Positions 34,434-43,317 of a DNA stretch of 64,000 bases are shown one piece after another (the stretch's first letter is position 1; the number at the start of each line of letters is the position of its first letter). This stretch comes from Streptomyces spinosus (lineage in GTDB: Bacteria > Actinomycetota > Actinomycetes > Streptomycetales > Streptomycetaceae), in the NCBI RefSeq assembly GCF_020400655.1, contig NZ_JAINRC010000030.1, forward strand, positions 19,935 through 83,934, given 5' to 3'. Under the pieces are notes generated by a model. That model was not told the origin of the DNA, ran no database searches, and worked only from the letters and a program-made list of their open reading frames with translations. The translations under genes were made by a program, and so were the position numbers.

Positions 34434-35442
34434 GGCCTTCCCCCCTTCCTCCCTCTCGCACCACGACTGTCGCGGACCACGCTACCCACCAGGCTAGCCA
34501 GCCGGCGAAGTGGCTGTGACAGGGCCACCATCAGCGTCAGCGACCGTGTACGGTTCCCCGGACAGCTCATCAGACCGCCGCACGGGATGTCTCTTGCCGC
34601 ACCGGGAATGAGCGGCGGGCCGGTGTGGTTGAACCAGGCGTGCTGGTGAAGGGGACAGTGTCCCCGGGCCTCATCCATCGCATGCGAGGACGATCGTCCG
34701 GCTGAAGCCTCGCATTGCCTTTCGCCGCGTAGGCGCCCGCCCTTCACCATCACACCCCTTCGGGGGTTCCGCCCCGGCCGGCTCGCTGGCCGGGGCTCAC
34801 TCGCTTGAGGGCACGATGCCCAGAGCCGTGTCCGGCCGACACGCACGCACGGCGGCGCTTGGCTTCAGGGCGCGTCGAGGCCCCTTCTCGCTCGTGGCGG
34901 GGCGGCACCGGTCGTTCTTCTTCGCGGCCCAGCAGCCGCCGACGTGGACGTTGCCACCATCGCTGCCGGCGCCGGCGCCTACGCCGATGCCCGTGGCAAG
35001 ACGCGGGTGCGACCGGCAGTTCCGCGCGCGGGAGAGGGCGTTGCCGCGACCTGTGGTGGTGCGGCGTCTTCTCGCGCTGGACGAGGCCGCTTCAGGCGAT
35101 GCATGTCCGGATCACCGTGCAGTCTGCGGGGGTTCATGTGCGGACGATGTGGCGTTGGCCGGCCGTGGCGGAGGAGTCGGACCACATCGAACCTGCCCGG
35201 CGGCGTTCCGCGCCAGGTCCGGGCGATCCGCCCCCGGCCAGCGCGACGAGGAATGGATGAGCATCGCCCGCCGGCGGCCCTGGCCTGGCCTGGCCGTCGA
35301 CCGCACGGTGCGGGCACAGGCCCCGACCGTGCCCGCACCGCACCCCCGGGGAGCCCGCGGACGCCGTCGGCACAGCGCTCCCGGGCCGCCGGACCGGCGC
35401 ACCGTGGTTGGGCCCACCGGTCCGGCAGTCCCACCAAGGCTC
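34434..35442. other. One-kilobase gene-poor region
   Basis: No gene can be supported; frames on both strands are compositionally unlike proteins. It contains a GC hairpin at 34771-34796 and, at its right end, the broken HAD-like gene. Confidence 0.5.
34771..34796. terminator. GC hairpin
   Basis: GCCCCGGCC and GGCCGGGGC pair around an 8-base loop. No gene end is close on either strand, so it may terminate a lost gene or an unseen RNA. Confidence 0.35.
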
Positions 35443-35618
35443 CGAGCGCTCGGGGGAAGGTCAGGGTCTTCGCACGGCTCGCGGGCCAGGAGCCAGGGCT
35501 GGCCCGACTCGCGGAGCTTCTTGAGGAAGGCGTCGGCGCCGGGGATCGGGACGCCCTCGTGGACGAGCACACCGTCCATCTCGGCGAGCCACGACGCGAT
35601 CGGCTTGCGGTCTGCCAC
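35443..35618 (-). pseudogene. NagD-like HAD phosphatase, truncated after the N-terminus
   Basis: From a GTG at 35618 the frame reads ADRKPIASWLAEMDGVLVHE, then GVPIPGADAFLKKLRESG. This is the start of a HAD-IIA (NagD-type) hydrolase, with the second Asp of the DxD catalytic motif (here EMDGV; the first Asp is replaced by Glu). After about 55 residues homology stops and the frame turns to random sequence. Intact relatives have about 260 residues, so most of the enzyme is missing. Confidence 0.6.
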
Positions 35619-35654
35619 GTGCTGCGTTTCCCGGCGTATGTACGGCCCCGCACG

Positions 35655-35696
35655 GGCTGGGGGCGCCGGAACCACGGCGTACCGGCGCCCCCAGCC
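35655..35696. terminator. Strong hairpin terminator
   Basis: A 15-bp perfect stem (GGCTGGGGGCGCCGG with its complement) and a 12-base loop directly follow the stop of the leftward gene at 35700. Confidence 0.8.
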
Positions 35697-35699
35697 TGG

Positions 35700-36143
35700 T
35701 CAGACCTGGCTGATCCGTACCCCGTCGATCACCCAGTACCAGTTGTTGCCGCCGGTGTAGCGGAAGCGGACGCGGGCGGAGGTGGCGCCGGCCAGCACCT
35801 GGAGGGTGACGGTCTCGGTACGGGAGGGGACGTCCGCCGTGTACGTCCTGACGCTCACCGCGGCGGCGCCGTCGTAGGAGATGAGGACCCAGCCCTTCTG
35901 CGGGGCCTCCTGCCGGTAGAACGTCGTGTACGTCAGGGTGGCGCTGCGGCCGCCGGTGACCGGGTACGCCGGGCTGATCAGGATGGAGTCGAAGGTGCCG
36001 GTGACGGTCCTGTCGCTCCACTCGTCGCCGTCGGCGACCGCGAAGACGTTCCGGGCGCGGACGTTGCACTCACGGTTCTGGTCGCGCTGGGCCTGGGTCC
36101 AAACCGGCTCTCCGCGTGACGCCACCCACGAGAGGCACGTCAC
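35700..36143 (-). pseudogene. Beta-sandwich C-terminal domain, probable 5'-truncated gene
   Basis: The frame encodes up to 147 residues. It has a jelly-roll-like stretch (FDSILISPAYPVTGGRSATL, then GWVLISYDGAAAVSV and GNNWYWVIDGVRIS) of the kind that ends secreted phosphoesterases or glycosidases. There is no signal peptide and no good ribosome site before the first GTG, and the first 40 residues look like the tail of a lost catalytic domain. Its terminator is intact. With the broken HAD gene next to it, this marks a decayed two-gene unit. A stand-alone small protein is the alternative. Confidence 0.5.
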
Positions 36144-36430
36144 GTCCTAAGCGGGATCGTAGAGCCGCACAGCGTCTGACGCTCAGGAATGCACCACAAT
36201 GACCGATTTTGGGCATTTTCTACGCCCTTGGGTAGTAGGTCACATTCTTGCTTCCCCTTCTCGCGGTCGCTAACCATGTTTCTCGTCGCCGCGAGCAGCG
36301 GGTCGGGCCGGGCGGGATCGCCGGGGCCGCCCTTGTTCGCCGCGTTGTGCGGGGCCTCGCCCCGACGCCCGACAGGCCGCGACCGGATGATCCGGCCGGC
36401 GCCTCAAAGACGTCCCGTAGGAGACCCCCC

Positions 36431-36940
36431 ATGACCGCGATCACCGCTGCCTCCCGCCTCGCCCGTCTGCGCAACCTGGCCGTCACCGGCCTGGTCACCA
36501 CCGGCGCCGCGGCCGCGGCCCTGACGCTGACGCCGGCCACCGCGCACGCCGCCGAGGCCCCCAAGGCCGCCCCCGCCATCGCCTCCAAGGCCGGCGGCCC
36601 CGCCGGTGCCAAGGGTGCCGCGAACAACCTCGACGGCTGGATCAAGCAGTCCCTGGCCATCATGAAGGCCAAGGGCATCCCGGGCACCTACGAGGGCCTG
36701 CACCGCAACATCATGCGCGAGTCCAGCGGCAACCCCAACGCCCAGAACAACTACGATGTCAACGCCAAGAACGGCGTCCCCTCCAAGGGCCTGCTCCAGG
36801 TCATCGACCCCACGTTCAAGGCATTCCACGTCGCCGGCACCGCCAACAGCTCCACCGACCCGGTCGCCAACATCACCGCCGCCGCCAACTACGCCGCCCA
36901 CCGCTACGGCTCCATCGACAATGTCAACTCCGCGTACTGA
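36431..36940 (+). CDS. Secreted SLT-domain (lytic transglycosylase-like) protein
   Basis: The 169-residue precursor has a signal peptide (cleavage after AHA near 40). An Ala/Lys linker leads to an SLT-type fold: HRNIMRESSGNPNAQNNYD near 98 contains the catalytic Glu (RESSGNP), and SKGLLQVIDPTFKAFH near 125 is the substrate-groove motif. Proteins of this kind cut or bind peptidoglycan glycan strands outside the cell. The ATG at 36431 follows AGGAG. The 287-base leader was checked for a c-di-AMP (ydaO) riboswitch, common before such genes in Streptomyces, but the conserved core was not found. Confidence 0.85.
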   Translation: MTAITAASRLARLRNLAVTGLVTTGAAAAALTLTPATAHAAEAPKAAPAIASKAGGPAGAKGAANNLDGWIKQSLAIMKAKGIPGTYEGLHRNIMRESSGNPNAQNNYDVNAKNGVPSKGLLQVIDPTFKAFHVAGTANSSTDPVANITAAANYAAHRYGSIDNVNSAY

Positions 36941-37058
36941 GCCACCCGGCGTTCGTCACCCGTCCGGACCGAGTTCCGCGTACAGCGTCTCCAGCAGTTC
37001 CCCGCCCTCGGGCGTGCCAGGGTCGGCGGGGAACTCGTAGCCGGCCGTCACGCCACAG

Positions 37059-37339
37059 GTGGCCCAGTCCCCGGCCGGGACGAAGGTCACGCTTACTGTC
37101 ACGGTCACCGCCCAGCTCTCCGGCGCCCGGGTTCCCGGAGTCACGGTCGCCCACGCCGAAGCGGGCACCCACGGCGAGCCCGGCGAGCACGGGCAGGTCA
37201 CCACCGGTCCGGACGGCACCGCTGACTGGGAGTTCACCGCGACACCAAGGGCACGGCCACCGTCCGCGCCACCGACGTGGACCCGCCCGGCTCCGATCTG
37301 AAGATCCTTGACCCCCGCGACAGCAGGGCGGCCGCATGA
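37059..37339 (+). pseudogene. Ig-like/adhesion-type beta domain, frameshifted remnant
   Basis: The first frame reads GTKVTLTVTVTAQLSGARVP, then GQVTTGPDGTADWEFTATP. Near 37240 the sense sequence moves to the next frame (KGTATVRATDVDPPGSDLKI) and ends at a TGA near 37339. This looks like one bacterial Ig-like domain from a secreted protein with a frameshift. No signal peptide or start is present. The rest of 36941-37588 holds only a 36-codon leftward open frame (37414-37524) of protein-like composition that I cannot assign. Confidence 0.4.
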
Positions 37340-37588
37340 GCCCAGGCAAGCGTCACAACTCGCCTGACCCATGCGGCCCTTCTGGTGTCCCGGGTAGATC
37401 GCGCCCCCCAGGCCTACGACTGTGCCGGCCGCACCACCGCTTGGGCGACGATGACCCTTTCACCGTCGAGAATGACCGCAGGGCCTTCGTGCAGTTCGTA
37501 GCCGAGAGCTGTCGCTTCGCTCACACGATGACAGGACGCGGCGTCGTCCGGGCCGGTCAGGACTCGGTGGACAGACAGTCGGGGGCGC

Positions 37589-37936
37589 TCACGAGGCCGC
37601 GGGCCTGAGGTCGGCCGGGGGTATGTCGGGCAGGAGACGACTGAGGTCGAAGACGAGGGGATTCAGATCGGCCGCCATGAGGAGCAGCGACAGCGGCTGT
37701 GCGCGCAGTCCGGTCACGGTCGCCCGGCGCTCCGGGCCGCTGGTGGTGGGGGTGAAGAGGAGGTGGAGGCCGGCGACGTCCATGAAGGACGTGTGGGTCA
37801 GGTCCCACTGCAGGTCGGTCACCTGAGGCGGCAGCGCGTCGACCGCGGCGCGCAGCGGGGGCAGGGTGTTGAAGTCGATCTCTCCGCAGAGGGAGATACG
37901 TGCGAAGGTGCCGTCGGTCGTGGTGGTGATGTTCAT
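37589..37936 (-). CDS. STAS-domain protein lacking the phosphorylatable serine
   Basis: This 115-residue single STAS domain (ARISLCGEIDFNTLPPL at the start) has the key loop SFMDVAGLHLL. In anti-sigma antagonists this loop is D-S-(S/A)-G; here Ser is Val. So the usual on/off phosphorylation switch cannot work, and the protein may be constitutively active or use another mode. The ATG at 37936 follows GGAAGGGGG. No sigma or kinase gene is adjacent. Confidence 0.82.
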   Translation of the reverse strand: MNITTTTDGTFARISLCGEIDFNTLPPLRAAVDALPPQVTDLQWDLTHTSFMDVAGLHLLFTPTTSGPERRATVTGLRAQPLSLLLMAADLNPLVFDLSRLLPDIPPADLRPAAS

Positions 37937-38546
37937 GCGGGCGTGCCCCCTTCCGGGGGTCGGTGAGCCCAAAGACGAAGCACCCCCTTGAGGGGTGTAC
38001 GACGATGGCGGGGGCCGGGTGCCCGGGGTGGGGGCAACGCCCGAACTCCCCAAAGACCGGCACCCGGAGATGCCGGCCGGTCTCGTTGTCTTCCCCCACC
38101 GTCACACAGACACCCTCGCTGCCACGACTGCCCGCACGAGAATTTCCTGTGAAGCCCGCCACGGCCCAGGCCGACGGAACCGGCCCCGGCAGAGTAGAGC
38201 AACAGCGCAGACCTGCTGCCTTCCCGACAGGCGGCCGGCACCTGCTGCCGCGCGCACGCGGGCACCGGGGGGTACCACCTGCTTGTCGTCTCGGTCGTCT
38301 GCTGAAACGACCGGGTGAGCCTGACGCACGACGGGGCTTCGGGACGCGCGGCCACTTCACCCGGGTCACAACTCCCCGGATGCAGTACGACCTTCCGGAC
38401 CGGGACCTGGACGGCTGGTCCCTCTCCGACGAACACGTCCGGAAATTGAGCCAATACCCGAGATCGGACAGCAGAAGTTCAGCAGTTCGAGCATCAGTGG
38501 CTCTGCGCGTTGTCGGACCCGGCACTGGTGGTGGCTGGGTGCGGCG
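37937..38546. other. Intergenic region without a supported gene
   Basis: About 610 bases before the STAS gene. A small hairpin (CACCCC-CTTGA-GGGGTG, 37981-37997) lies in the probable leader of that gene. No protein-like frame is visible. Confidence 0.45.
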
Positions 38547-39149
38547 TCACGGGGAAGCGGTGCGGCGGGCGTAGGCGCGGGCGGCGCGCGCGCGGTCGCC
38601 GCAGCGGGTGGAACACCAGTGGCGGCGGCCGTAGCGGAGTAGGTAGCGGTTGCAGGGGGCGGAGCCGCAGGCGGTGAGGCGGCCCGCGTCGGGGCCTGTG
38701 AGCAGGTCGGCAGCGTCAGCGGCGAGGGTGGCCAGGGCGTGGTCCACGATTGCGGTGGTCGGGTGGGGGGTGGACCGGTAGGGGCCGGTTTTGTCGTCCC
38801 ACTGCAGCAACGGGGCGGTGGGGACGCGGGTCATCGCGTCGTTGACGGCCCGGACCGCGGCGGGGAGGGCGGTCAGACCTTCGGCGCGGGCGGCGAACAG
38901 TGACCTGATCTGTTCGCGCAGCGAGCGCAACTGTGTCGCGCACATCTCCCGCATACCGGCGTCGACCGGTGCGAGACCGCGTTCGGTCAGCCAGTGGTTC
39001 GCCTGCTCGGGAGTGCCCAGGAGGTCGACCGTGTGCCCGCCCGTCAGCGCGATGGCGCTGTTGGCGAGGGCGAGAGAGAGGTGCTCTTCCTCGCCTTGAG
39101 CGGGCGGCAGGCCGGGCTGGTCGATCAAGGGCTCCTTCATGTTCCTCAT
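38547..39149 (-). CDS. CGNR zinc-finger (ABATE domain) regulator-like protein
   Basis: The 200-residue protein has an N-terminal ABATE-like helical domain (LALANSAIALTGGHTVDLL near 30). The C-terminal zinc finger reads CGSAPCNRYLLRYGRRHWC then STRCGDRARAARAYARR, where the usual CGNR is CGDR. Such proteins are predicted DNA-binding stress or antibiotic-response regulators. The ATG at 39149 (GGGAG upstream) was chosen; a second at 39140 is possible. It is divergent from a metallo-hydrolase gene, and direct repeats in between may be its operator. Confidence 0.82.
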   Translation of the reverse strand: MRNMKEPLIDQPGLPPAQGEEEHLSLALANSAIALTGGHTVDLLGTPEQANHWLTERGLAPVDAGMREMCATQLRSLREQIRSLFAARAEGLTALPAAVRAVNDAMTRVPTAPLLQWDDKTGPYRSTPHPTTAIVDHALATLAADAADLLTGPDAGRLTACGSAPCNRYLLRYGRRHWCSTRCGDRARAARAYARRTASP

Positions 39150-39164
39150 GGTACGGCTTGCTCC

Positions 39165-39219
39165 CATCCGTGAGAAGCGGCTACCGTCACATCACGGTTA
39201 AAAGACTCTCATCCGTGAG
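39165..39219. promoter_or_regulatory. Paired CATCCGTGAG direct repeats, candidate operator
   Basis: The 10-mer CATCCGTGAG occurs at 39165-39174 and 39210-39219, 45 bases apart. The second copy sits in CTCATCCGTGAG, an imperfect palindrome. An inverted pair ACCGT/ACGGT lies between them. All are in the 77-base space between the CGNR and MBL-fold genes. Confidence 0.55.
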
Positions 39220-39226
39220 GTGCTGT

Positions 39227-40018
39227 ATGTCTTCTCTTCCCGCGACGACCGACCCGTTTCCCGTCCGGGTCTTCGGCGGCCCGACCGCCCTCTTCGAGTA
39301 CGGCGGCCTGCGCTTCCTGACCGACCCGACCTTCGACGCCCCGGGCGACTACGCCCGTCCCGACGGCCGGTTCCTGACCAAGACTGCTCCCTCCAGCGGG
39401 GCCCCCGCCGATCTCGGCCCCATCGACGTGGTTCTGCTCTCGCACGACGAGCATCCGGACAACCTCGACACCTCCGGCCGGGCCCTACTCGCCGACCTCC
39501 CGCTCACCCTCACCACCCCCGGCGGCGGACAGCGCCTCGGGGGCAGGGCCAAGGGCCTGTCCGACTGGGAATCCATCGAGCTGAACCGCCCCGACGGCGG
39601 CACGGTCACCGTGACCGGCGTCCCCGCCATCCACGGCCCCGGCCCGCGTGAGGAGGTGGAGCCGGTTACCGGACAGGTCGTCGGCTTCGTTCTCACCGGA
39701 GAGGATCTGCCGACCGTCTACGTCAGCGGCGACAACGCCTCCCTCGACGTGGTCAAGGAGATCGCCGAGCGCTTCGTCCCCGTCGACACCGCCCTCCTCT
39801 TCGCCGGCGCCCCCCGCTTCCCCGAACTTTTCGACAACCGGCTGATCGTCCTGAACAGCGCCCAGGCTGCTGAAGCCGCCCAACTCCTCGGTGCCCGCCG
39901 CGTGGTCCCCGTCCACTACGACAGCTGGGCCCACTTCACCGAAGGCCGCGACGAACTGACCGCCGCCTTCACCGCCGCCGGTCTGGCCGACCGCCTCGAC
40001 TGGGGCCGGCGAGACTGA
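39227..40018 (+). CDS. MBL-fold metallo-hydrolase
   Basis: The 263-residue protein is of the UlaG/beta-lactamase-fold type. FEYGGLRFLTDPTFDAPGDY near 25 and the metal motif VLLSHDEHPDNLD near 67 (HxxHxDxL variant) are visible. Later metal ligands lie in GVPAIHGPGP near 130, VSGDNASLD near 165 and VPVHYDSWAHF near 228. It should be a metal-dependent hydrolase of a small molecule or lactone; the substrate is unknown. The ATG at 39227 follows GAGG. It is divergent from the CGNR protein, which may regulate it. Confidence 0.88.
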   Translation: MSSLPATTDPFPVRVFGGPTALFEYGGLRFLTDPTFDAPGDYARPDGRFLTKTAPSSGAPADLGPIDVVLLSHDEHPDNLDTSGRALLADLPLTLTTPGGGQRLGGRAKGLSDWESIELNRPDGGTVTVTGVPAIHGPGPREEVEPVTGQVVGFVLTGEDLPTVYVSGDNASLDVVKEIAERFVPVDTALLFAGAPRFPELFDNRLIVLNSAQAAEAAQLLGARRVVPVHYDSWAHFTEGRDELTAAFTAAGLADRLDWGRRD

Positions 40019-40074
40019 GTTCCAGCGCATGAAGCGCCAGCGGCAAGACTCCACGCCGCTCACAGCGGGGTTCC

Positions 40075-40242
40075 GGCGGCTCGCGCCTCATCCAGCACTC
40101 TGAGACCCTGATCGTCTGGGCCGCCATCACCCTCATGACCAGGCGCCTCGCCCGAAAAGGTGCCACCCCCAGCCGGCCGGGGAGACCAGCACCGCAAGGC
40201 GGCCGCGTCATCCGGGCGCTGAAAGGCCTTCAGGGAAGGTGA
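40075..40242 (+). mobile_element. IS4/IS5-type transposase, C-terminal remnant
   Basis: The frame reads RLIQHSETLIVWAAITLMTR then RLARKGATPSRPG to a TGA at 40242. This is the last helix and tail of an IS5-like DDE transposase. No other part remains. Its end overlaps the 3' end of the convergent Imm5-like gene by 35 bases. Confidence 0.6.
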
Positions 40243-40774
40243 GTGAACGAAGGTCAGCGTCCAGTATGCGAATCAATTCACCCACCCGCCCACCGCCAGC
40301 TGGTGCCGCTGGGAAGCGTTTGAGTACGTCCACGACGACCGGTGTCGCACGCTGCACCGCTCGCTCAACGTGTTCGGCACCAATGCCCGCATGGTTGCCA
40401 TCGACCAGTTCGGCGGCTCTGGCTGCGTGAGCGCCGGCTCCGAGGATGTGCTTGACCTGGGTGGCCTTGGCCAGCGGATGCAAGTAGGCGGAGCCTGCCG
40501 CAGACATCGCGGCGTGAGCTGCCTCACGCGCAGCCGCAGTGTCCGCACTCTTGGCTGCCTTGAGCGCCGCCCACGCTGTGTCGCGCAAGGACTTCCCCCG
40601 CTCACCACCCCGAGCGAACTCCCACGCGGCACCGATAGCGTCCCGAGGCCGCGAGTCGTCAGGCTGATCGGCCTCGAACACCTCGAGCACCACTTCTGCG
40701 CACGCCGCAGCGAACGCGGTGACCTCACGAAGCTCTTGCTTACTCAGAGCAATCTCGCTCTCATCCCCTGCCAT
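40208..40774 (-). CDS. Imm5-like putative immunity protein
   Basis: The 188-residue, all-alpha, Ala-rich protein has DDSRPRDAIGAAWEFARGG near 40 and AAREAAHAAMSAAGSAYLHP near 85. It continues with QVKHILGAGAHAARAAEL near 110. This D-x-R-P-x-x-A-I pattern with helical repeats fits the Imm5 family, predicted cytosolic antidotes to polymorphic toxins. The last 30 residues may be altered, because the frame runs into the convergent transposase remnant. The ATG at 40774 follows GAGGA. No toxin gene is adjacent, so it may be an orphan immunity gene. Confidence 0.65.
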   Translation of the reverse strand: MAGDESEIALSKQELREVTAFAAACAEVVLEVFEADQPDDSRPRDAIGAAWEFARGGERGKSLRDTAWAALKAAKSADTAAAREAAHAAMSAAGSAYLHPLAKATQVKHILGAGAHAARAAELVDGNHAGIGAEHVERAVQRATPVVVDVLKRFPAAPAGGGRVGELIRILDADLRSLTFPEGLSAPG

Positions 40775-40939
40775 GAGTCCATCCTCGAGCACTGCGGTGA
40801 ACAGCACGGTGGCAGGGGGACTCGGGCCCGGGCGCGGTCAGGTCTCTACGACCAAGTGGTGCGGGCGTCTGTCGCGTGAGTCGCCGGAGGACCAGCCTCT
40901 GGTCGGCGGCGTTCGCCTGGGGGTGGTGGGCCGGGTCGC

Positions 40940-41475
40940 TCAGCGACCGGACGGGGTGTTCCAGCTGGCCAGGAGCGGCAGGACGCGTGCGGTGGGGGAG
41001 TCTGGCTCGGTGGTGTAGACGACAAGGCGCTGGTCCGGTTCGTGCGGCGCACAGACGATTTCGATGTTGAAGGACAACGGGCTGGCGGTGGGGTGCTGAA
41101 TACGTTTGTTCACCGACGCGTAGTCGCGGACCGTGTGATCGTCCCACCATCGTGCGACGTCACGGTCGGTTGTGCGCAGCTCGTCCATGAGCGCGGTGAG
41201 GCGGTGGTCGTGCAGGCGGCGGGCGGTTTCGCGGCGCATGGTGGCGACGGTGGCCGAGGCGAAGTCGCACCAGTTGACGATCCTGTCGCGGGCGATGGGG
41301 TCTTGGAACATGTACCGGACGAATGACGTGCCCGGCTCCAGTGGGCTGCCCAGGATCTCCGTCAGCAGGGCGTTGCGGGCCAGAACCTCGCCGCGATGGC
41401 CGAGCAGCAGCACCGGGACGTGGTCGAGGGTGTGCATCAGGCGCAGCAGCCCCGGGCCGGGATGCTGGACCGTGC
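40940..41475 (-). pseudogene. XRE-MmyB-type regulator, 5'-truncated
   Basis: The frame contains the MmyB-like ligand domain: LLRLMHTLDHVPVLLLGHRG, FVRYMFQDPIARDRIVNWCD, and RWWDDHTVRDYASVNKRIQH near the end. Intact relatives (such as the gene at 60095) have about 100 more residues before this, with the DNA-binding helix-turn-helix. Here homology stops near 41475 and merges into a dehydrogenase remnant on the other strand. The DNA-binding part is therefore lost. Confidence 0.75.
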
Positions 41476-41501
41476 GTGGCGTCGCCGGCCGGTGCGGGGT
41501 G

Positions 41502-41897
41502 GCTGCGGGTTACGTCAACAGCGTGACCGAACAGAACTGGGGCGATGCGGTCTTCGCGTTGTCCGGAGGCGTCGACAAGGTGGTCGACAGCGTCGGCGTG
41601 TCGATCCTGAGCCAGGCCCTGGCCGCCCTCGCGCCGGGCGGTGAGGTCGCCACCCTCGGCCTGTTCGACGCGGCTGGGGGGCCGTTGGACGGGTACGCCC
41701 TGCTCGGCAAGCAGGCGCGCATCCGCGGCGTCGCGGTCGGCAGCGAGGCCATGCACCGCGATCTCGTGCGTCACGTCGAGACCCATGACATCCACCCGGT
41801 GATCGACCGCCGGATCGACTTCCTCGACGCCCCGGCCGCGTACACGGCTCAGACCTCGGGCGGACTGTTCGGCAAGATCGTCATCGAACTCGACTGA
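41502..41897 (+). pseudogene. Zinc-type alcohol dehydrogenase/quinone oxidoreductase, 5'-truncated
   Basis: The frame gives GYVNSVTEQNWGDAVFALSG, then GVDKVVDSVGVSILSQALAA and GGLFGKIVIELD-stop. This is the last 130 residues of a medium-chain dehydrogenase. The catalytic domain and the start of the Rossmann fold are missing. It meets the MmyB-type remnant head-to-head near 41475-41500, so one deletion removed the 5' halves of both divergent genes. Confidence 0.75.
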
Positions 41898-42110
41898 GTC
41901 TGCCGACGCCGACACGGCACACGCAGAACCGAGCACCCGAGGATGGTGTGGCCGGCGACGTCGTTCATCCCGGACAGCTGCGAAGCCCCTGACCTGCCCT
42001 GCATCGCGTCCACTCCCTCGCGGCGATGCGCACGCCGATGCGCTTGGCTCGAAAACGACCCCGAGTAGGGCGAACACGCCGCGCCCGCTGTCGCGCACCG
42101 ACCCGTTAGG

Positions 42111-42123
42111 AGAACACTGTTCT
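42111..42123. promoter_or_regulatory. Palindrome AGAACACTGTTCT, candidate operator
   Basis: This is a perfect 6-1-6 inverted repeat in an AT-rich spot, 132 bases before the SDR gene. It is suited to a TetR/MarR/HxlR-type regulator. The flanking bases look like a promoter, but no exact hexamers were assigned. Confidence 0.5.
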
Positions 42124-42254
42124 GTTGTTAAGGAAACATGGTTGCGTTAGGGTGGCTGCGGGCCCGGCTTGAAAGAGCCGCTCGCCTGCACTCACCTGTT
42201 TCCGGCCGGGCGTCCACGGACGCGAGCCGCCGGATCGATGCGACGGAGCACACC

Positions 42255-43124
42255 ATGTCCCTTGTCTTCCTCGTCACCGGAGCCGGCCGCGGCCTGGGGC
42301 GGGAGATCGTCACGGCAGCACTGGAGGCCGGCCACCGGGTGGTGGCCGGCGCCCGTTCGACGCATGCCCTGGACGACCTGGCCGCCCGGTTCGAGGACCG
42401 CCTCACCGTCGTCCCCCTGGACGTCACCGACAGCCGGCAGGCGGAGGAAGCGGTGCGGAGCGCGCTCACCTCCTACGGCAGACTCGACGTGCTGGTCAAC
42501 AACGCCGGCTACGCGAACGTGGCCTCGATCGAGGACGTGGAGCCCGAGGACTTCCAGGCCCAGGTGGACACCAACCTGTTCGGCGTCTTCCGCCTCACCC
42601 GCGCCGCACTGCCGGTGATGCGCGAGCAGCGTTCCGGCCACATCATCCAGATCTCGTCGGTCGGCGGCCGGCTCGCGACACCCGGACTGGCCGCATACCA
42701 GTCCGCCAAGTGGGCCGTCGGGGGATTCTCCTCGGTGCTGGCCCAGGAAGTCGCCCCGCTGGGCATCAAGGTCACCGTCCTGGAGCCCGGGGGAATGGCC
42801 ACCGAGTGGGCGGGCTCGTCGATGAAGGTGGCGCCGGTGCGCCCGGAGTACGCGCCGACGGTGGGAGCCACGGCGGGCATGCACGGTTCCGGCCTCACTC
42901 ACGCCAGCGACCCGGCGAAGGTCGCCCGCCTTCTCCTGGAGGTCGTCGCGCAGGACCAGCCGCCGCTGCGCCTGCTGGTAGGCGCGGACGCGTACCGCTA
43001 CGCGACCGACGCCACCCGCGCTCTGCTCGCCGAGGACGAGCGCAACCGGCCCCTGAGCGAGTCCACCACCGCCGACGACGCGACCGAGGAGCAGCTCGAT
43101 CCCCTGGGCGGCACGACCCGCTGA
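42255..43124 (+). CDS. Short-chain dehydrogenase/reductase
   Basis: The 289-residue classical SDR has the cofactor loop TGAGRGLG near 9, NNAG near 84, catalytic Ser in ISSVGG near 134 and YQSAK near 147. The Arg-rich loop after strand 2 (GARSTHAL) suggests NADP(H). The ATG at 42255 follows GGAG; the frame extends upstream without homology. The palindrome at 42111 may control it. Substrate unknown. It lies next to the truncated dehydrogenase/regulator pair. Confidence 0.88.
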   Translation: MSLVFLVTGAGRGLGREIVTAALEAGHRVVAGARSTHALDDLAARFEDRLTVVPLDVTDSRQAEEAVRSALTSYGRLDVLVNNAGYANVASIEDVEPEDFQAQVDTNLFGVFRLTRAALPVMREQRSGHIIQISSVGGRLATPGLAAYQSAKWAVGGFSSVLAQEVAPLGIKVTVLEPGGMATEWAGSSMKVAPVRPEYAPTVGATAGMHGSGLTHASDPAKVARLLLEVVAQDQPPLRLLVGADAYRYATDATRALLAEDERNRPLSESTTADDATEEQLDPLGGTTR

Positions 43125-43317
43125 GCCGGACCGGGAGCATACCCCCGCGCCTGCGCCTTCCCGGCCGTCCCGAGGCCGGCCGAGACGGCGCACACGTCAG
43201 CGCCGGGGCGCGAAGGCCTGCCGGCACAGGAGACGCCGCTACGCGGAGGCCATCCTTCCGGTCCGGATGGCCGCAGCGCCCACGGCGCGACGATCCGTGC
43301 GTACGCCATCCACGCCA

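Noticed and set aside
36200..36430. Possible c-di-AMP (ydaO) riboswitch before the SLT-domain gene
   Set aside because: The conserved core sequences and paired arrangement were not found, although the gene type often has one.
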